From assembly GCA_003249625.1 (NCBI GenBank), contig QKII01000107.1, positions 1 to 20,087 on the forward strand: DNA of 20,087 nucleotides. The letters are read 5' to 3'. Shown one piece after another: positions 8,661 to 18,644 of this stretch. Position numbers and translations under genes: made by a program. Numbering within the stretch: the stretch's first letter is position 1; each line of letters starts with the position of its first letter. Origin of the DNA: Propionivibrio sp. GTDB lineage: Bacteria; Pseudomonadota; Gammaproteobacteria; Burkholderiales; Rhodocyclaceae. A model generated the notes under the pieces. The model made no database searches. It was given only the letters and a program-made list of their open reading frames with translations, and was not told the origin of the DNA.

Positions 8661-8692
8661 GGCACGGTGGTAAAAAGTGGGGGAACGGGGTG
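8654..8692 (+). promoter_or_regulatory. MraZ operator (TGGG repeats at 10-bp spacing)
   Basis: TGGGG occurs at 8658-8662 and 8678-8682, with a degenerate TGGTA at 8668-8672 exactly between them and a further GGGTG at 8688. All are on a 10-bp period, that is, one helical turn. The two good copies share AAAGTGGGG (8654-8662 and 8674-8682). Known MraZ sites in E. coli are three TGGGN repeats separated by 5 nt upstream of mraZ, so this should be the autoregulatory operator. It lies 32-70 nt before the mraZ ATG. Confidence 0.8.
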
Positions 8693-8723
8693 TTTCTCGC
8701 CGCCGGCAGGGAGTAAAAGATTG

Positions 8724-9170
8724 ATGTTCCAGGGAGCGACAGCGCTGAGTCTTGATGCCAAGGGGCGGCTTGCCGTTCCGGCGCGTCATCGCGAGGCGCT
8801 GGTGAGCGCTTCCGAGGGGCAGCTCGTGCTGACCGCTCACCCGCACCGTTGTCTTCTCCTTTATCCCGCGCCAGCTTGGGAGCCGATTCGCGACAAAGTT
8901 CTGGCTGCATCAAGCCTTGATCCCAGGGCCGCTGCGATAAAACGGCTGCTGGTTGGTAATGCGCGTGACGAATCAATGGATTCTGCGGGACGTCTGCTGG
9001 TTTCGCCGGAGTTGCGCCTGTTTGCCCAGTTGGAAAAACAAGTGTGGCTGGTCGGGCAGGGGACGCATTTCGAAATCTGGTCCGACGCCGGTTGGCGGCA
9101 GCAGCAGGAGGTATTCCTGGGGATGGTGGATCAGTCCTTGCCGCCCGGACTTGAGGATTTGGCGCTGTGA
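8724..9170 (+). CDS. mraZ: Transcriptional regulator MraZ
   Basis: A 148-residue two-fold AbrB-like protein that forms ring-shaped oligomers and represses the dcw cluster, including itself. Both DXXXR motifs are present: D11-R15 in [14 protein letters not shown] and D86-R90 in [14 protein letters not shown]. The start [11 protein letters not shown] aligns with E. coli MraZ (MFRGATLVNLD). A longer in-frame GTG at 8667 would lie within the operator and is rejected. AGGGAG (8708-8713) is 10 nt before the ATG, slightly far; a TTG at 8721 is in frame but not needed. The operator just upstream supports autoregulation. Length is normal. Confidence 0.96.
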   Translation: MFQGATALSLDAKGRLAVPARHREALVSASEGQLVLTAHPHRCLLLYPAPAWEPIRDKVLAASSLDPRAAAIKRLLVGNARDESMDSAGRLLVSPELRLFAQLEKQVWLVGQGTHFEIWSDAGWRQQQEVFLGMVDQSLPPGLEDLAL

Positions 9171-10111
9171 GCGCTGCCTCCGGGCATCGAACCGTACTGT
9201 TGCGGGAGGCTGTCGATGCGCTGTCGGTGAAGCCTTCCGGGATTTATGTCGATGGCACGTTCGGCCGCGGTGGGCATTCGCGGGCGATTTTGGAGCGGCT
9301 TGGGCCGGATGGTCGCTTGTTGGCCCTGGATCGCGATCCGCAAGCCATCCTTGCCGCCCGGGAAATCGGGGATCCACGTTTGCTCGTCGCGCATCGGCCG
9401 TTTGCCGAACTGGCCGAGGCGGTGCGGGACGCGGGTCTGCGAGCAGTCGACGGTGTGTTGCTGGATATCGGCGTCTCCTCGCCGCAGATCGATGAGGCAG
9501 GGCGGGGGTTCAGTTTTCGGTTCGATGCGCCGCTGGATATGCGCATGGATACCACGCAGGGGGAAACGGCCGCGTCGTTCCTGGCGCGCGCGGAAATCAA
9601 AGAAATTACGGAGGTTATTAGAAACTATGGCGAAGAACGGTTTGCTTTCCAGATTGCAAAGAAGATTGTGGCTGCTCGGAGCGAGCGGTGTATTGCAACC
9701 ACAGGCGAGCTTGCCGCGCTCGTACGCGAAGCCGTGCGGACCCGCGAGCCCGGCCAGGATCCGGCGACGCGTACCTTTCAAGCTCTACGGATTCACGTCA
9801 ATCAAGAGCTCGAGCAGCTTGCGCTAGTATTGCCGCAGGCTGTTGATGTCCTCAGTGACGGCGGTCGTCTGGTGGTGATCAGTTTTCATTCGCTCGAGGA
9901 CAGGATCGTCAAGCGTTTCATGCGCGAACAGGCAAGCCCCGACACGCTGCCTAAAAACCTCCCTTTACGTTCGGTTGATTTGCCGCCGCCGCGGTTGCGC
10001 GTGGTGGGGAAACCAGTGAAGGCACGCGAAGATGAGGTTGCGACGAATCCCCGTGCGCGCAGCGCGGTGATGCGCGTCGCCGAGAAGTGCGGTTTGCAGG
10101 GGGGCGCCTGA
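9167..10111 (+). CDS. rsmH: 16S rRNA (cytosine-1402-N4)-methyltransferase RsmH
   Basis: A 314-residue SAM-dependent methyltransferase (formerly MraW) that N4-methylates C1402 of 16S rRNA. It modifies the same nucleotide as RsmI, which is also encoded in this window. The SAM-binding motif [12 protein letters not shown] is at 27-38, with [10 protein letters not shown] (51-60), [10 protein letters not shown] (100-109), [14 protein letters not shown] (115-128), [11 protein letters not shown] and the C-terminal [16 protein letters not shown]. It starts with GTG, overlapping the mraZ stop by 4 nt (GTGA, 9167-9170), so translation is probably coupled. Near the end, [14 protein letters not shown] is the usual family terminus. 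Confidence 0.97.
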   Translation: MSAASGHRTVLLREAVDALSVKPSGIYVDGTFGRGGHSRAILERLGPDGRLLALDRDPQAILAAREIGDPRLLVAHRPFAELAEAVRDAGLRAVDGVLLDIGVSSPQIDEAGRGFSFRFDAPLDMRMDTTQGETAASFLARAEIKEITEVIRNYGEERFAFQIAKKIVAARSERCIATTGELAALVREAVRTREPGQDPATRTFQALRIHVNQELEQLALVLPQAVDVLSDGGRLVVISFHSLEDRIVKRFMREQASPDTLPKNLPLRSVDLPPPRLRVVGKPVKAREDEVATNPRARSAVMRVAEKCGLQGGA

Positions 10112-10112
10112 C

Positions 10113-10385
10113 ATGGTGCGTACCAACCTCGTTTTGCTGGCTGCCATCCTGATGTGCGCTCTGGGTGTTGTGACGTCCCAGCACAAGGCGCGTAGCCTGT
10201 TTCAGGCGATGGAAGGCGAACAGGAGAGGGAGCGCCAACTGGAGGTTGAATTCGGACAGTTGCAGCTGGAACTGTCGACTTGGGCAACGTCGCCGCGTAT
10301 CGAGAAGATCGCACGCGAAAAGCTGAAGATGCGTACGCCGGATCCCGCCAGAATCATCACGGCAACCCGGGAGGTGTCGCGATGA
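10113..10385 (+). CDS. ftsL: Cell division protein FtsL
   Basis: A 90-residue bitopic membrane protein of the divisome. It has a very short cytoplasmic tail, one membrane helix at about residues 4-22, then a periplasmic coiled coil (about 25-65, with QERERQLEVEFGQLQLEL) and the conserved ARE-K-KM segment (IARE..KMRTPDPARI). In well-studied systems FtsL forms a complex with FtsB and FtsQ and activates FtsWI. Sequence conservation is low in this family, so the call rests on size, topology, the terminal motif and position between rsmH and ftsI. The start is 1 nt after the rsmH stop. Confidence 0.93.
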   Translation: MVRTNLVLLAAILMCALGVVTSQHKARSLFQAMEGEQERERQLEVEFGQLQLELSTWATSPRIEKIAREKLKMRTPDPARIITATREVSR

Positions 10386-12130
10386 TGAATTTCAGCGGCG
10401 CTCGCGGGCACAAATTTGCTGAAAGTCCGGTATTGAAATTGCGGTTGCCCGCTTGGCGGTCGCGTTTCATGGCGCTGATGATTCTGGCCGGCTTCGGGGT
10501 GTTGATGGGTCGCTCGTTCTACCTTCAGGTGCTGAACGAGGAATTCCTGCAGGAAAAAGGGGAGTCGCGTTACCGACGTGACTTGCAAATTACTGCGTCG
10601 CGTGGGCGTATTGCCGATCGCCATGGCGACGTGCTGGCGGTGTCGACACCGATGAAATCGATCTGGGCAGTCCCGGCCGATGCGCGGCTGACGCCGGAGC
10701 AGACAAGGGTGCTGGCCGGCATACTGGAAATGGACGCGAAGGAGTTGTCGAGGCGGTTGGCCAGCGACAAGTCGTTCGTCTTTTTGCGTCGCCAGTTGCC
10801 TCCGGCTGTCGGAGCCCAGGTTGCGTCACTGAAGTTGCCGGGGATCGGGCTGGACCGCGAGTACCGTCGCTACTATCCGACGGGTGAAATGACAGCGCAC
10901 CTCGTCGGTTTTACCGGCGTTGACGACAAGGGGTTGGAAGGCGTTGAGCTTGCCTTTCAGGGGCAGTTGCTCGGACATCCCGGCAGTCGAAGCGTGATCA
11001 AGGATAGGCGCGGCCAGATCGTCGAAGATGTCGGTTCGATCAAGCCGCCTCAGGACGGCAAGGATATCCGTCTGGCGCTGGATTCCAAGATCCAGTATCT
11101 GGCCTACAGCCAGCTCAAGCAGGCTGTGACCGATTTCAAGGCCAAGGCCGGCAGTGTCATTGCTGTCGATACGAAGACCGGCGAAATTTTGGCACTGGCC
11201 AATTGGCCGACCTACAACCCGAATAATCGGGAGCGTTTGACCGGCTCGCAGCTGCGCAATCGGGCGATCACCGATACCTATGAACCGGGGTCGGTGATGA
11301 AGCCGTTTACCGCCGCGCTCGCACTGGAGAAGGCGAAAGTCCGCTTCGATACACCGATCGACTGCTCGCCCGGCCGACTCACCATCGGTTCGGCCACCAT
11401 CTCGGACGCGCATCCGCACAAGGTGTTGACCGTCGCCGAGGTCATCCAGAAATCCTCTAACGTTGGAACGGCGAAGATTGCGGCGATGCTCACACCTGAG
11501 CAGATGTGGACCATGTTCGATGCTGTCGGGATCGGGCGCACGCCAGGGCTTGGTTTTCCGGGTGAGGTCGCTGGTCGCCTGCGCCCCTGGAAATCGTGGC
11601 GTCCGATCGAGCAGGCAACGATGTCGTATGGTCATGGGCTGTCGGTTTCGTTGATGCAGTTGGCTCATGCCTATACCGTTTTTGCGCGCGAAGGCGATCT
11701 CATCCCGCTGACGCTGACTCGCGCCGACGAGGGGCCGACCAAAACGGTGCCGGTCTTCAGCCAGCAGACCGCGCGCGAAGTGCGAGCGATGCTGGAAATG
11801 GCTGTGCAGCCCGGTGGAACTGCGCCGAAGGCCCAGGTGCCCGGGTACCGTGTCGGAGGAAAAACGGGGACCGCCTACAAGATCGAAGGCGGCCAATACG
11901 TTCGCAAGTACGTCGCCTCGTTCGTCGGCTTTGCGCCGATTTCCAATCCTCGTCTGATCGTCGCGGTGATGATCGACGAGCCGAGTGCCGGGGCGCATTA
12001 CGGTGGGGACGTGGCAGGGCCAGTGTTTTCGCGCGTTATGAGCGGTGCTTTGCGTACCCTTGGTATCCTGCCCGATGCGCCGTTGCCGGTTGTCGCGCAA
12101 AACAACCAGCCGACGAGGGGGCAGCTATGA
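10382..12130 (+). CDS. ftsI: Septal peptidoglycan transpeptidase FtsI (PBP3)
   Basis: A 582-residue class B penicillin-binding protein that cross-links septal peptidoglycan in the periplasm. It has a cytoplasmic N-terminus, one membrane helix (about 28-45), a pedestal domain with RGRIADRHGD (74-83) and GLEGVELAFQ (184-193), and a transpeptidase domain. The catalytic S304 is in SVMK (304-307), with SSN at 358-360 and KTGTA at 494-498. The start at 10382 overlaps the ftsL stop by 4 nt (ATGA). Its open frame extends upstream inside ftsL, but those codons are not used by the family. Works with FtsW, encoded six genes later. Confidence 0.97.
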   Translation: MMNFSGARGHKFAESPVLKLRLPAWRSRFMALMILAGFGVLMGRSFYLQVLNEEFLQEKGESRYRRDLQITASRGRIADRHGDVLAVSTPMKSIWAVPADARLTPEQTRVLAGILEMDAKELSRRLASDKSFVFLRRQLPPAVGAQVASLKLPGIGLDREYRRYYPTGEMTAHLVGFTGVDDKGLEGVELAFQGQLLGHPGSRSVIKDRRGQIVEDVGSIKPPQDGKDIRLALDSKIQYLAYSQLKQAVTDFKAKAGSVIAVDTKTGEILALANWPTYNPNNRERLTGSQLRNRAITDTYEPGSVMKPFTAALALEKAKVRFDTPIDCSPGRLTIGSATISDAHPHKVLTVAEVIQKSSNVGTAKIAAMLTPEQMWTMFDAVGIGRTPGLGFPGEVAGRLRPWKSWRPIEQATMSYGHGLSVSLMQLAHAYTVFAREGDLIPLTLTRADEGPTKTVPVFSQQTAREVRAMLEMAVQPGGTAPKAQVPGYRVGGKTGTAYKIEGGQYVRKYVASFVGFAPISNPRLIVAVMIDEPSAGAHYGGDVAGPVFSRVMSGALRTLGILPDAPLPVVAQNNQPTRGQL

Positions 12131-13611
12131 TCGCCATGCCGGTTTTCGCCGATCCCTCGTTCATCCTGAAACAGCTGGCTGCGCAGGGCGTTGCTCCGGG
12201 AGGAGTGGCGGATGATAGCCGCCGGGTACAGCGTGGAGACGTCTTTCTGGCGTTGCCGGGCGATTTCGCCGACGGGCGCGATTACATTCCGGATGCCATA
12301 GCCCGAGGTGCCAGTGCGGTGGTTTGGGAGTCCGGAGACGGTTTTGTCTGGCAGGACGATTGGCCGCTGCCGAACGTCGCCGCGGCGAATTTGCGGGCCC
12401 TTTGCGGGCCGCTTGCACACGCCTTGTTCGGGCATCCGGCAGAGCGCCTGTCGCTGATCGCGATCACAGGAACCAATGGCAAGACGAGCATCAGCCAGTG
12501 GCTTGCACGCGTTCATCCACGCCGTTGCGCCGTTATCGGCACGCTTGGCGCGGGGTTTGACGACGCGATGAAGGAAACCGGATTCACAACGCCAGAAGCG
12601 GCGACGCTGGCGCGCTATCTGGCGGATTTTTCGAGAGACGGCGCGCAGGCATGCGCGCTTGAAGCCAGTTCGATCGGAATTGAAGAAGACCGGCTCGACG
12701 GAGCCCGCGTGGATATCGCCGTTTTCACCAACCTGACACGTGATCATCTCGATTATCACGGATCGATGGACGACTACGCAGCAGCCAAGGAGAAGCTGTT
12801 CAAATGGCCGCGACTGCGCTTGGCGATCGTCAACCTCGACGATTCCTTTGGTCATGCATTGATGCAGCGGACGACCGCGTCGCAGATCGTTGGCTACACG
12901 CAGCGCAACGGCTTCGCCGATCTGCAGGGGGTTATTCGCGCGGAGTCCGTCGATGAGTCTACCGGTGGGTTGAGCTTTATTCTGGCAACCCCGAAGGGAC
13001 GGGCGAAGGTCCAAACAGCCTTGGTAGGCCGGTTCAACGTGTCAAATCTGTTGGCTACGGCGGCCGTTTTGCTCGACGCTGGATTAACGCCGGCGGAGGT
13101 TGCCTCACGTTTCGCCAACCTTCCGGCGCCGCCCGGACGGCTGGAAACGTTGGGTGGCAACAATGTGCCGCTGGTCGTCATTGATTATGCGCATACCCCG
13201 GATGCGCTTGAAAACGCGATCAACGCACTGCGCGGCGTGGCAACGGCGCGTGGCGGCCGGCTGATAGCCGTGTTCGGCTGCGGTGGCGATCGTGACCGGG
13301 GCAAGCGCCCCCTGATGGGCGAGGTGGCGAAGCGTCTGGCCGACGCTGTCGTCTTGACCAGTGACAACCCGAGAAGCGAGGAACCGGCGGCGATTCTTGC
13401 CGAGATTGCTGTTGCCGTGCCAGACGCGGAAATCATCGAAGACCGCGGGTTGGCGATCCGTCGGGCGATCTTCGACGCGGTGGCTGAGGACGTGATTCTG
13501 CTGGCCGGGAAGGGGCATGAGCCCTATCAGGAAATAGGCGGTACGAAGCGGCCGTTTTCGGATGTCGACGAGGCCGCCGCCGCGTTGGTCTTGCGGCAGG
13601 AGAAAGAATAA
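12127..13611 (+). CDS. murE: UDP-MurNAc-L-Ala-D-Glu:meso-diaminopimelate ligase
   Basis: A 494-residue cytosolic Mur ligase adding the third residue of the stem peptide with ATP. The substrate-binding domain starts DDSRRVQRGDVFLALPG (29-45). The ATP loop ITGTNGKT is at 113-120. EASSIGIEEDRL and TNLTRDHLDYHG follow, with K221 (DYAAAKEKLF) in the position of the carbamylated lysine. The C-terminal domain has DYAHTPDALENAI, FGCGGDRDRGKR and DNPR at 413-416, the signature for meso-diaminopimelate rather than lysine, as expected for a Gram-negative. The ATG at 12127 overlaps the ftsI stop by 4 nt. An ATG three codons later is possible. Confidence 0.96.
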   Translation: MIAMPVFADPSFILKQLAAQGVAPGGVADDSRRVQRGDVFLALPGDFADGRDYIPDAIARGASAVVWESGDGFVWQDDWPLPNVAAANLRALCGPLAHALFGHPAERLSLIAITGTNGKTSISQWLARVHPRRCAVIGTLGAGFDDAMKETGFTTPEAATLARYLADFSRDGAQACALEASSIGIEEDRLDGARVDIAVFTNLTRDHLDYHGSMDDYAAAKEKLFKWPRLRLAIVNLDDSFGHALMQRTTASQIVGYTQRNGFADLQGVIRAESVDESTGGLSFILATPKGRAKVQTALVGRFNVSNLLATAAVLLDAGLTPAEVASRFANLPAPPGRLETLGGNNVPLVVIDYAHTPDALENAINALRGVATARGGRLIAVFGCGGDRDRGKRPLMGEVAKRLADAVVLTSDNPRSEEPAAILAEIAVAVPDAEIIEDRGLAIRRAIFDAVAEDVILLAGKGHEPYQEIGGTKRPFSDVDEAAAALVLRQEKE

Positions 13612-15032
13612 TGAGCGTGAAAATGGATTTATCAGCCGCCGCCAAAGCGATGTCCGGTAAGGTCGTCGGCGATGTGGTTGCGTTCTACGGAGTCTCGACG
13701 GACAGCAGGACGGTGCGTGCGGGCGAGTTGTTCATTGCCCTGCGGGGCGACAAATTCGACGGGCACGACTTCATCGCAACGGCGCGGGAGCGCGGGGCGG
13801 TGGCTGCCGTTGTGGACAGCAAGGGGGGCGAAGCCTGCGCAAATGACGCAAGAATGCCACTGATCATTGTCAGTGACACGCGGACCGCGCTGGGCGAGCT
13901 CGCCGCGAAATGGCGGGCAGGTTTTTCGTTGCCGGTGATCGGTGTCACCGGCAGCAACGGCAAGACGACAAACAAGGAAATGATCACCAGTATCCTGAAG
14001 GCGGCGTTCGGCAAGGACGCCGTACTGGCGACGCAGGGTAACCTGAACAACGACATCGGCTTGCCGCTGACCCTGCTCCGTCTGGGGCCGGAACATCGTG
14101 CCGCGGTCGTCGAGATGGGGATGAATCACCCGGGCGAAATTGCCTACCTGGCGCGGATCGGCCGTCCGACAGTAGCCCTGGTGACCAATGCGCAGCGGGC
14201 ACATCTCGAAGGCATGGGAACGCTCGACATGATTGCCGCCGAGAAAGGCAGCATTTTTTCTGGACTCGATGCGGACGGGGTGGCCGTATTCAACGCGCTC
14301 GACCAGTGGGCGCCCTTGTGGCGCCAACAGAGCGCACATTGCCGTCGTCAGTGCTTCGCGCTCGATGCGCCGGCAAATGTAGAGATCGACGTGATCGGGC
14401 AATGCCAGACGCATGGTTTGGAAAACCGCGTGGTCATCGTCGCCAACGGCGAGTCGATTGAAGTAACGCTGGCCTTGCCAGGGACGCATAACGCCCGCAA
14501 CGCGCTGGGGGCGGCTGCGGCAGCGCTTGCCGCCGGGGTTTCGATGGAGTCGGTGCGTGACGGCCTTGTTGCGTTCCGCGGGATCAAGGGGCGACTGCAG
14601 CGGCGTTCCGGAGTGCATGGCGCCACGGTGCTTGATGACACCTACAACGCCAATCCGGACTCGGTGCGTGCCGGTATCGATGTGTTAGCCGCCACGGTAG
14701 GTAAAAAAATTCTGGTGCTTGGCGACATGGGCGAAATCGGTGAAATGACCGGGCAGTTCCATGACGAAGTCGGTGGCTATGCGAAAAGCCAGGGGGTCGA
14801 CCGCTTGCTCGCTTTCGGAGAGTCGAGCGTATTGGCGGCGCATAACTTTGGGGCGGGCGGCGAGCATTTCAGGAAGATCGAAGACCTGATTGCCACGTTG
14901 GTTGCCGAAATGGATGCGGAGTCGATTGTTCTCGTCAAGGGCTCGCGTTTCATGCGCATGGAACGGGTGGTCGACGCCATCACCGATGCTTCGGAAAAGG
15001 AACCGGGGAAGGAGGGCGCGTCATGCTGCTGA
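13611..15032 (+). CDS. murF: UDP-MurNAc-tripeptide:D-alanyl-D-alanine ligase
   Basis: A 473-residue cytosolic Mur ligase that adds D-Ala-D-Ala to complete the UDP-MurNAc-pentapeptide. N-terminal domain: [19 protein letters not shown] (28-46). The ATP loop TGSNGKTT is at 113-120, followed by [27 protein letters not shown], the central [11 protein letters not shown], and C-terminal [20 protein letters not shown] and [11 protein letters not shown]. The start overlaps the murE TAA by 1 nt (TAATG), typical of termination-reinitiation. The 3' end overlaps mraY by 10 nt, the longest overlap in the cluster. All catalytic motifs are intact. Confidence 0.96.
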   Translation: MSVKMDLSAAAKAMSGKVVGDVVAFYGVSTDSRTVRAGELFIALRGDKFDGHDFIATARERGAVAAVVDSKGGEACANDARMPLIIVSDTRTALGELAAKWRAGFSLPVIGVTGSNGKTTNKEMITSILKAAFGKDAVLATQGNLNNDIGLPLTLLRLGPEHRAAVVEMGMNHPGEIAYLARIGRPTVALVTNAQRAHLEGMGTLDMIAAEKGSIFSGLDADGVAVFNALDQWAPLWRQQSAHCRRQCFALDAPANVEIDVIGQCQTHGLENRVVIVANGESIEVTLALPGTHNARNALGAAAAALAAGVSMESVRDGLVAFRGIKGRLQRRSGVHGATVLDDTYNANPDSVRAGIDVLAATVGKKILVLGDMGEIGEMTGQFHDEVGGYAKSQGVDRLLAFGESSVLAAHNFGAGGEHFRKIEDLIATLVAEMDAESIVLVKGSRFMRMERVVDAITDASEKEPGKEGASCC

Positions 15033-16111
15033 TGCTCGCACAATGGCTTTCGCAGGATATCCGCGGCTTCAACGTCTTCGGTTACATCACGCTACGCACC
15101 GTGATGGCGGCCATGACCGCGCTGATCATCTCGTTCATGGCCGGTCCGCGGGTCATCCGCTGGCTGGCCGCGAAAAAGATCGGGCAGGCGGTGCGCCAGG
15201 ATGGGCCGCAGACCCATCTCGCCAAGTCAGGAACACCGACCATGGGCGGTGTGCTGATCCTCATCGCCATCGGCATCACCACGCTGCTGTGGGGTGATTT
15301 GACCAACCGCTACGTGTGGGTCGTGCTGATCGTCACGCTCGGCTACGGCACCATCGGCTGGTACGACGACTGGAAGAAGGTCGTCTATCGTGATCCGCGG
15401 GGACTGGCAAGCCGCTGGAAGTATTTCTGGCAGTCGGTTCTTGGCCTCGCGGTTGCCGTTTACCTGTCCTTCTCGTCAACCGTGCCCGCACAGATGGAAC
15501 TGATCGTGCCGTTCTTCAAGACCGTCTCGTACCCGCTTGGCGCCATCGGCTTCATCGTGCTCACCTACCTGGTCATAGTGGGCACCAGCAACGCGGTGAA
15601 TTTGACCGACGGGCTCGACGGGCTGGCGATCATGCCGACCGTCATGATTTCTTCTGCACTGGCCATCTTCGCTTACGTCGCCGGCAGTTCGGTGTTTTCC
15701 AAATATCTATTGTTGCCCTATATCCCCGGTGCCGGGGAATTGGCTGTTTTCCTTGGGGCTATGGCCGGCGCCGGTCTCGGTTTCCTGTGGTTCAACGCCT
15801 ACCCTGCCGAGGTGTTCATGGGCGACGTCGGGGCGCTGGCACTCGGCGCAGCGCTCGGGACGGTCGCGGTGATCGTCCGGCAGGAAATTGTTCTGGCGAT
15901 CATGGGTGGCGTGTTCGTTGCCGAAACACTGTCGGTTGCCGCGCAGGTGCTCTATTTCAAACACTCCGGCGGCAAGCGGATCTTCCGCATGGCGCCGCTG
16001 CATCATCACTATGAACTCGGCGGCTGGAAGGAAACCCAGGTTGTCGTGCGCTTCTGGATCATCACCATCATGCTGGTGCTGGTCGGCCTGTCCACCCTCA
16101 AGCTGCGCTGA
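15023..16111 (+). CDS. mraY: Phospho-MurNAc-pentapeptide translocase MraY
   Basis: A 362-residue polytopic inner-membrane enzyme that transfers phospho-MurNAc-pentapeptide to undecaprenyl phosphate, forming lipid I. About ten hydrophobic segments are visible. Key residues are the Asp pair D115-D116 (GWYDDWKKV), [10 protein letters not shown] for the magnesium/nucleotide site, [11 protein letters not shown], and the cytoplasmic histidine-rich [14 protein letters not shown]. Conserved [11 protein letters not shown] is at about 68-78. The start MLLMLAQWL aligns with E. coli MLVWLAEHL. It overlaps the end of murF by 10 nt, so coupled translation is likely. Length matches the family (360-362). Confidence 0.97.
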   Translation: MLLMLAQWLSQDIRGFNVFGYITLRTVMAAMTALIISFMAGPRVIRWLAAKKIGQAVRQDGPQTHLAKSGTPTMGGVLILIAIGITTLLWGDLTNRYVWVVLIVTLGYGTIGWYDDWKKVVYRDPRGLASRWKYFWQSVLGLAVAVYLSFSSTVPAQMELIVPFFKTVSYPLGAIGFIVLTYLVIVGTSNAVNLTDGLDGLAIMPTVMISSALAIFAYVAGSSVFSKYLLLPYIPGAGELAVFLGAMAGAGLGFLWFNAYPAEVFMGDVGALALGAALGTVAVIVRQEIVLAIMGGVFVAETLSVAAQVLYFKHSGGKRIFRMAPLHHHYELGGWKETQVVVRFWIITIMLVLVGLSTLKLR

Positions 16112-17484
16112 TGACCATGGACCTCAAAGGAAAAACCGCACTGGTTGTCGGTCTTGGCGAGAGTGGGCTCGCAATGGCCAAATGGCTGTCGCGCCAAGGT
16201 GCGGCCGTGCGTGTTGCCGACAGCCGGGAATCGCCGCCCAACGTGGAAGCGCTGCACACCGCCGTTTTAGGTGTAGAGCTGACTGTCGGCGAGTTTAGCG
16301 ACGCGGCGTTTGCCGGCATTGACCTGATCGCCATCTCGCCCGGTGTGCCCGTACAAACGCCGCAGATTCGGGCGGCACAGGCACGGGGCGTCCCGGTGGT
16401 CTCCGAGATCGAGTTGTTTGCGATGGGCGTTCGGTGCTTCGCGCCGCAGAGCTGGGTTCTCGCCATTACTGGCAGCAACGGGAAAACCACGACCACAACG
16501 CTTACGGCCTATCTGCTCAACGCCGCTGGCGTACCGGCGGTGGCCTGCGGGAACATCTCTCCGTCGGCGCTCGATGCGTTGATGGCCGCCGTCGATGCGG
16601 CAGCTTATCCGCGAGTCTGGGTGCTCGAATTGTCCAGCTTCCAGCTTGAAACCACCTTCACCCTCAACGCCGACGCGGCAACGGTGCTCAACGTCAGCGA
16701 AGATCATCTCGATCGCTACGCTGGCATGGACGATTACGCGGCAACGAAGCGGCGTGTATTCCAGGGAGAAGGCACGATGCTGCTTAACCGCGACGATGCC
16801 TATTGCCGCTCATGGCAGCACGCTGGGCGGAAGACGGTCAGCTTCGGTCTCGCGTCGCCGTCATCGGAACGCGATTACGGACTCGTCGAAGGCTGGATCG
16901 TTCGCGGCAATGAACGGCTGGTTGCCCTCGCGGACCTCAAGCTGGCTGGGCTGCACAACGCCGCCAACGCGATGGCCGCCCTGGCACTGTGCGAGGCCGT
17001 GGACGTGGAGGCCGCTCGTGTCGTACCAGCATTGTGCCAGTTCACCGGTTTGGCGCATCGCGTGGAATTCGTCGCCGAAATCGGCGGCGTATCGTATTAC
17101 GACGATTCAAAAGGCACCAATGTTGGTGCGACGCTCGCCGCGGTGCAGGGCATGGGCCGCAAGGTCGTTCTGATTCTCGGTGGCGAGGGTAAGGAGCAGG
17201 ACTTCTCGCCACTGAAACCGGCGCTGGCAGAGCATGGGCGGGCCGTAGCACTGATCGGACGAGATGCCGGTCTGATCGGCGGCGCCATCGCTGGTTGCGG
17301 GGTACTGACGCGCCATTGTCGCGATCTCGAGGATGCCGTGCGCTGGAGTGCCGAGCAAGCCGAGGCGGGCGATGCCGTCCTGCTTTCGCCGGCATGCGCG
17401 AGTTTTGACATGTTCCGCAATTACGCACATCGCGCGGAGATGTTCGTGCAACTCGTGCGCACTTTGCAGAAGGAGCGAGGCTGA
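16111..17484 (+). CDS. murD: UDP-MurNAc-L-alanine:D-glutamate ligase
   Basis: A 457-residue cytosolic Mur ligase adding D-Glu to UDP-MurNAc-L-Ala. The N-terminal Rossmann-like domain has LVVGLGESGLAMAKWL (11-26) and ISPGVP (75-80). The ATP loop TGSNGKTT is at 120-127. ELSSFQLE (173-180), NVSEDHLDRY (194-203) and K213 in the carbamylated-lysine position follow. C-terminal motifs are YYDDSKGTNVGATLAA, LILGGEGKEQDFSPL and LLSPACASFDMFRNYAHRAEMF. The start overlaps the mraY stop by 1 nt (TGATG). A second ATG two codons on (MDLKG) could also be used. Confidence 0.97.
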   Translation: MTMDLKGKTALVVGLGESGLAMAKWLSRQGAAVRVADSRESPPNVEALHTAVLGVELTVGEFSDAAFAGIDLIAISPGVPVQTPQIRAAQARGVPVVSEIELFAMGVRCFAPQSWVLAITGSNGKTTTTTLTAYLLNAAGVPAVACGNISPSALDALMAAVDAAAYPRVWVLELSSFQLETTFTLNADAATVLNVSEDHLDRYAGMDDYAATKRRVFQGEGTMLLNRDDAYCRSWQHAGRKTVSFGLASPSSERDYGLVEGWIVRGNERLVALADLKLAGLHNAANAMAALALCEAVDVEAARVVPALCQFTGLAHRVEFVAEIGGVSYYDDSKGTNVGATLAAVQGMGRKVVLILGGEGKEQDFSPLKPALAEHGRAVALIGRDAGLIGGAIAGCGVLTRHCRDLEDAVRWSAEQAEAGDAVLLSPACASFDMFRNYAHRAEMFVQLVRTLQKERG

Positions 17485-18644
17485 TGCTGCCGGCGCTTGA
17501 CGGAACCCGCCGCCTGCCGGCCGAGGTGGACAACACCCTGCTGTGGAGCAGCCTGATCCTGCTGCTCCTGGGCATGGTGATGGTCTATTCGGCGTCGATA
17601 GCAATTGCCGAGGCGGGCAGGTATACCGGCAACCAGCCAGCGTACTTTCTCGTCCGTCATGGCGTATTCCTGGCGATCGGCCTGATCGCTGGCGGTCTGG
17701 CCTTTCAGATTCCGCTAACAACCTGGCAGAAGATCTCGCCCTGGCTGTTCGTCATCGGCTTCGTCCTGCTGACGCTGGTGTTGATTCCCGGTGTCGGTCG
17801 GAATGTGAACGGCGCACGCCGCTGGTTGCCGTTCGTGGTGGCTAACCTGCAGCCATCGGAACTGATGAAGCTGTTCGCCGTGCTTTATGCCGCGGACTAC
17901 ACGGTGCGCAAGATGCCGCATATGCATGACCTGAAGAAGGCATTCCTGCCGATGGCCGGAGCGATGGTGGCCGTCGGCGTGCTGCTGCTCAAGGAGCCGG
18001 ATTTCGGCGCCTTCGTGGTGATCATCTCGATCGCCATCGGCATTCTCTTCCTCGGCGGAATGCGCGCGCGTCTGTTCGCGATCCTGATCGTTGTTCTGGT
18101 TGTAGCGTTCGCCGTCCTGATCGTCGTCTCGCCCTATCGCCGCGATCGCATCTTCGGCTTCATGGATCCGTGGTCGGACGCCTTCGGCCGAGGTTATCAG
18201 CTGTCGCACGCGTTGATTGCTTTCGGTCGCGGCGAGCTGTTTGGCGTCGGGCTTGGTGCCAGCGTCGAGAAACTGTTTTACCTGCCCGAGGCACACACCG
18301 ACTTCCTGCTGGCGGTGATTGCCGAGGAACTCGGATTTGTCGGCGTGATGATGGTGATCGTTCTGTTCGGACTGCTGGTCCAGCGCGCCTTCGTCATTGG
18401 TCGGCAGTGCGTGGCGCTCGATCGCCTGTACCCAGCTTTGGTGGCGCAGGGCGTCGGGATCTGGATCGGGGTGCAGGGGTTCATCAACATGGGCGTCAAC
18501 ATGGGCCTGCTGCCGACAAAAGGTCTTACTCTGCCGCTGATGAGCTTTGGCGGCTCCGGCATTCTCGCCAACTGCGTTGCGCTGGCGGTGTTGCTCAGGG
18601 TCGATTGGGAGAATCGGCAGCTCATGCGAGGTGCGAAACTATGA
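17484..18644 (+). CDS. ftsW: Septal peptidoglycan glycosyltransferase FtsW
   Basis: A 386-residue SEDS-family membrane protein that polymerises lipid II at the septum together with FtsI. Around ten membrane segments are evident. SEDS signatures are NGARRWLPF...LQPSELMKL (109-130), the periplasmic [20 protein letters not shown] (266-285) with the catalytic Asp equivalent D273, and [25 protein letters not shown] near the end. It is FtsW rather than RodA by its place between murD and murG. The start overlaps the murD stop by 1 nt (TGATG). The N-terminus before the first helix is short (about 18 residues). Confidence 0.96.
   Translation: MLPALDGTRRLPAEVDNTLLWSSLILLLLGMVMVYSASIAIAEAGRYTGNQPAYFLVRHGVFLAIGLIAGGLAFQIPLTTWQKISPWLFVIGFVLLTLVLIPGVGRNVNGARRWLPFVVANLQPSELMKLFAVLYAADYTVRKMPHMHDLKKAFLPMAGAMVAVGVLLLKEPDFGAFVVIISIAIGILFLGGMRARLFAILIVVLVVAFAVLIVVSPYRRDRIFGFMDPWSDAFGRGYQLSHALIAFGRGELFGVGLGASVEKLFYLPEAHTDFLLAVIAEELGFVGVMMVIVLFGLLVQRAFVIGRQCVALDRLYPALVAQGVGIWIGVQGFINMGVNMGLLPTKGLTLPLMSFGGSGILANCVALAVLLRVDWENRQLMRGAKL

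Noticed and set aside
8667..8723. GTG start 19 codons upstream for mraZ
   Set aside because: These codons lie in the MraZ operator and leader; MraZ proteins begin at MFxGA.
10826..12100. A 424-codon open frame antisense to ftsI
   Set aside because: Shadow of a conserved gene in GC-rich DNA; composition is rich in Arg/His/Gln with no domain signature or ribosome-binding site.
11998..13014. A 338-codon open frame antisense to the ftsI/murE junction
   Set aside because: Spans two genes on the opposite strand, shows no family motif, and both sense genes are intact.
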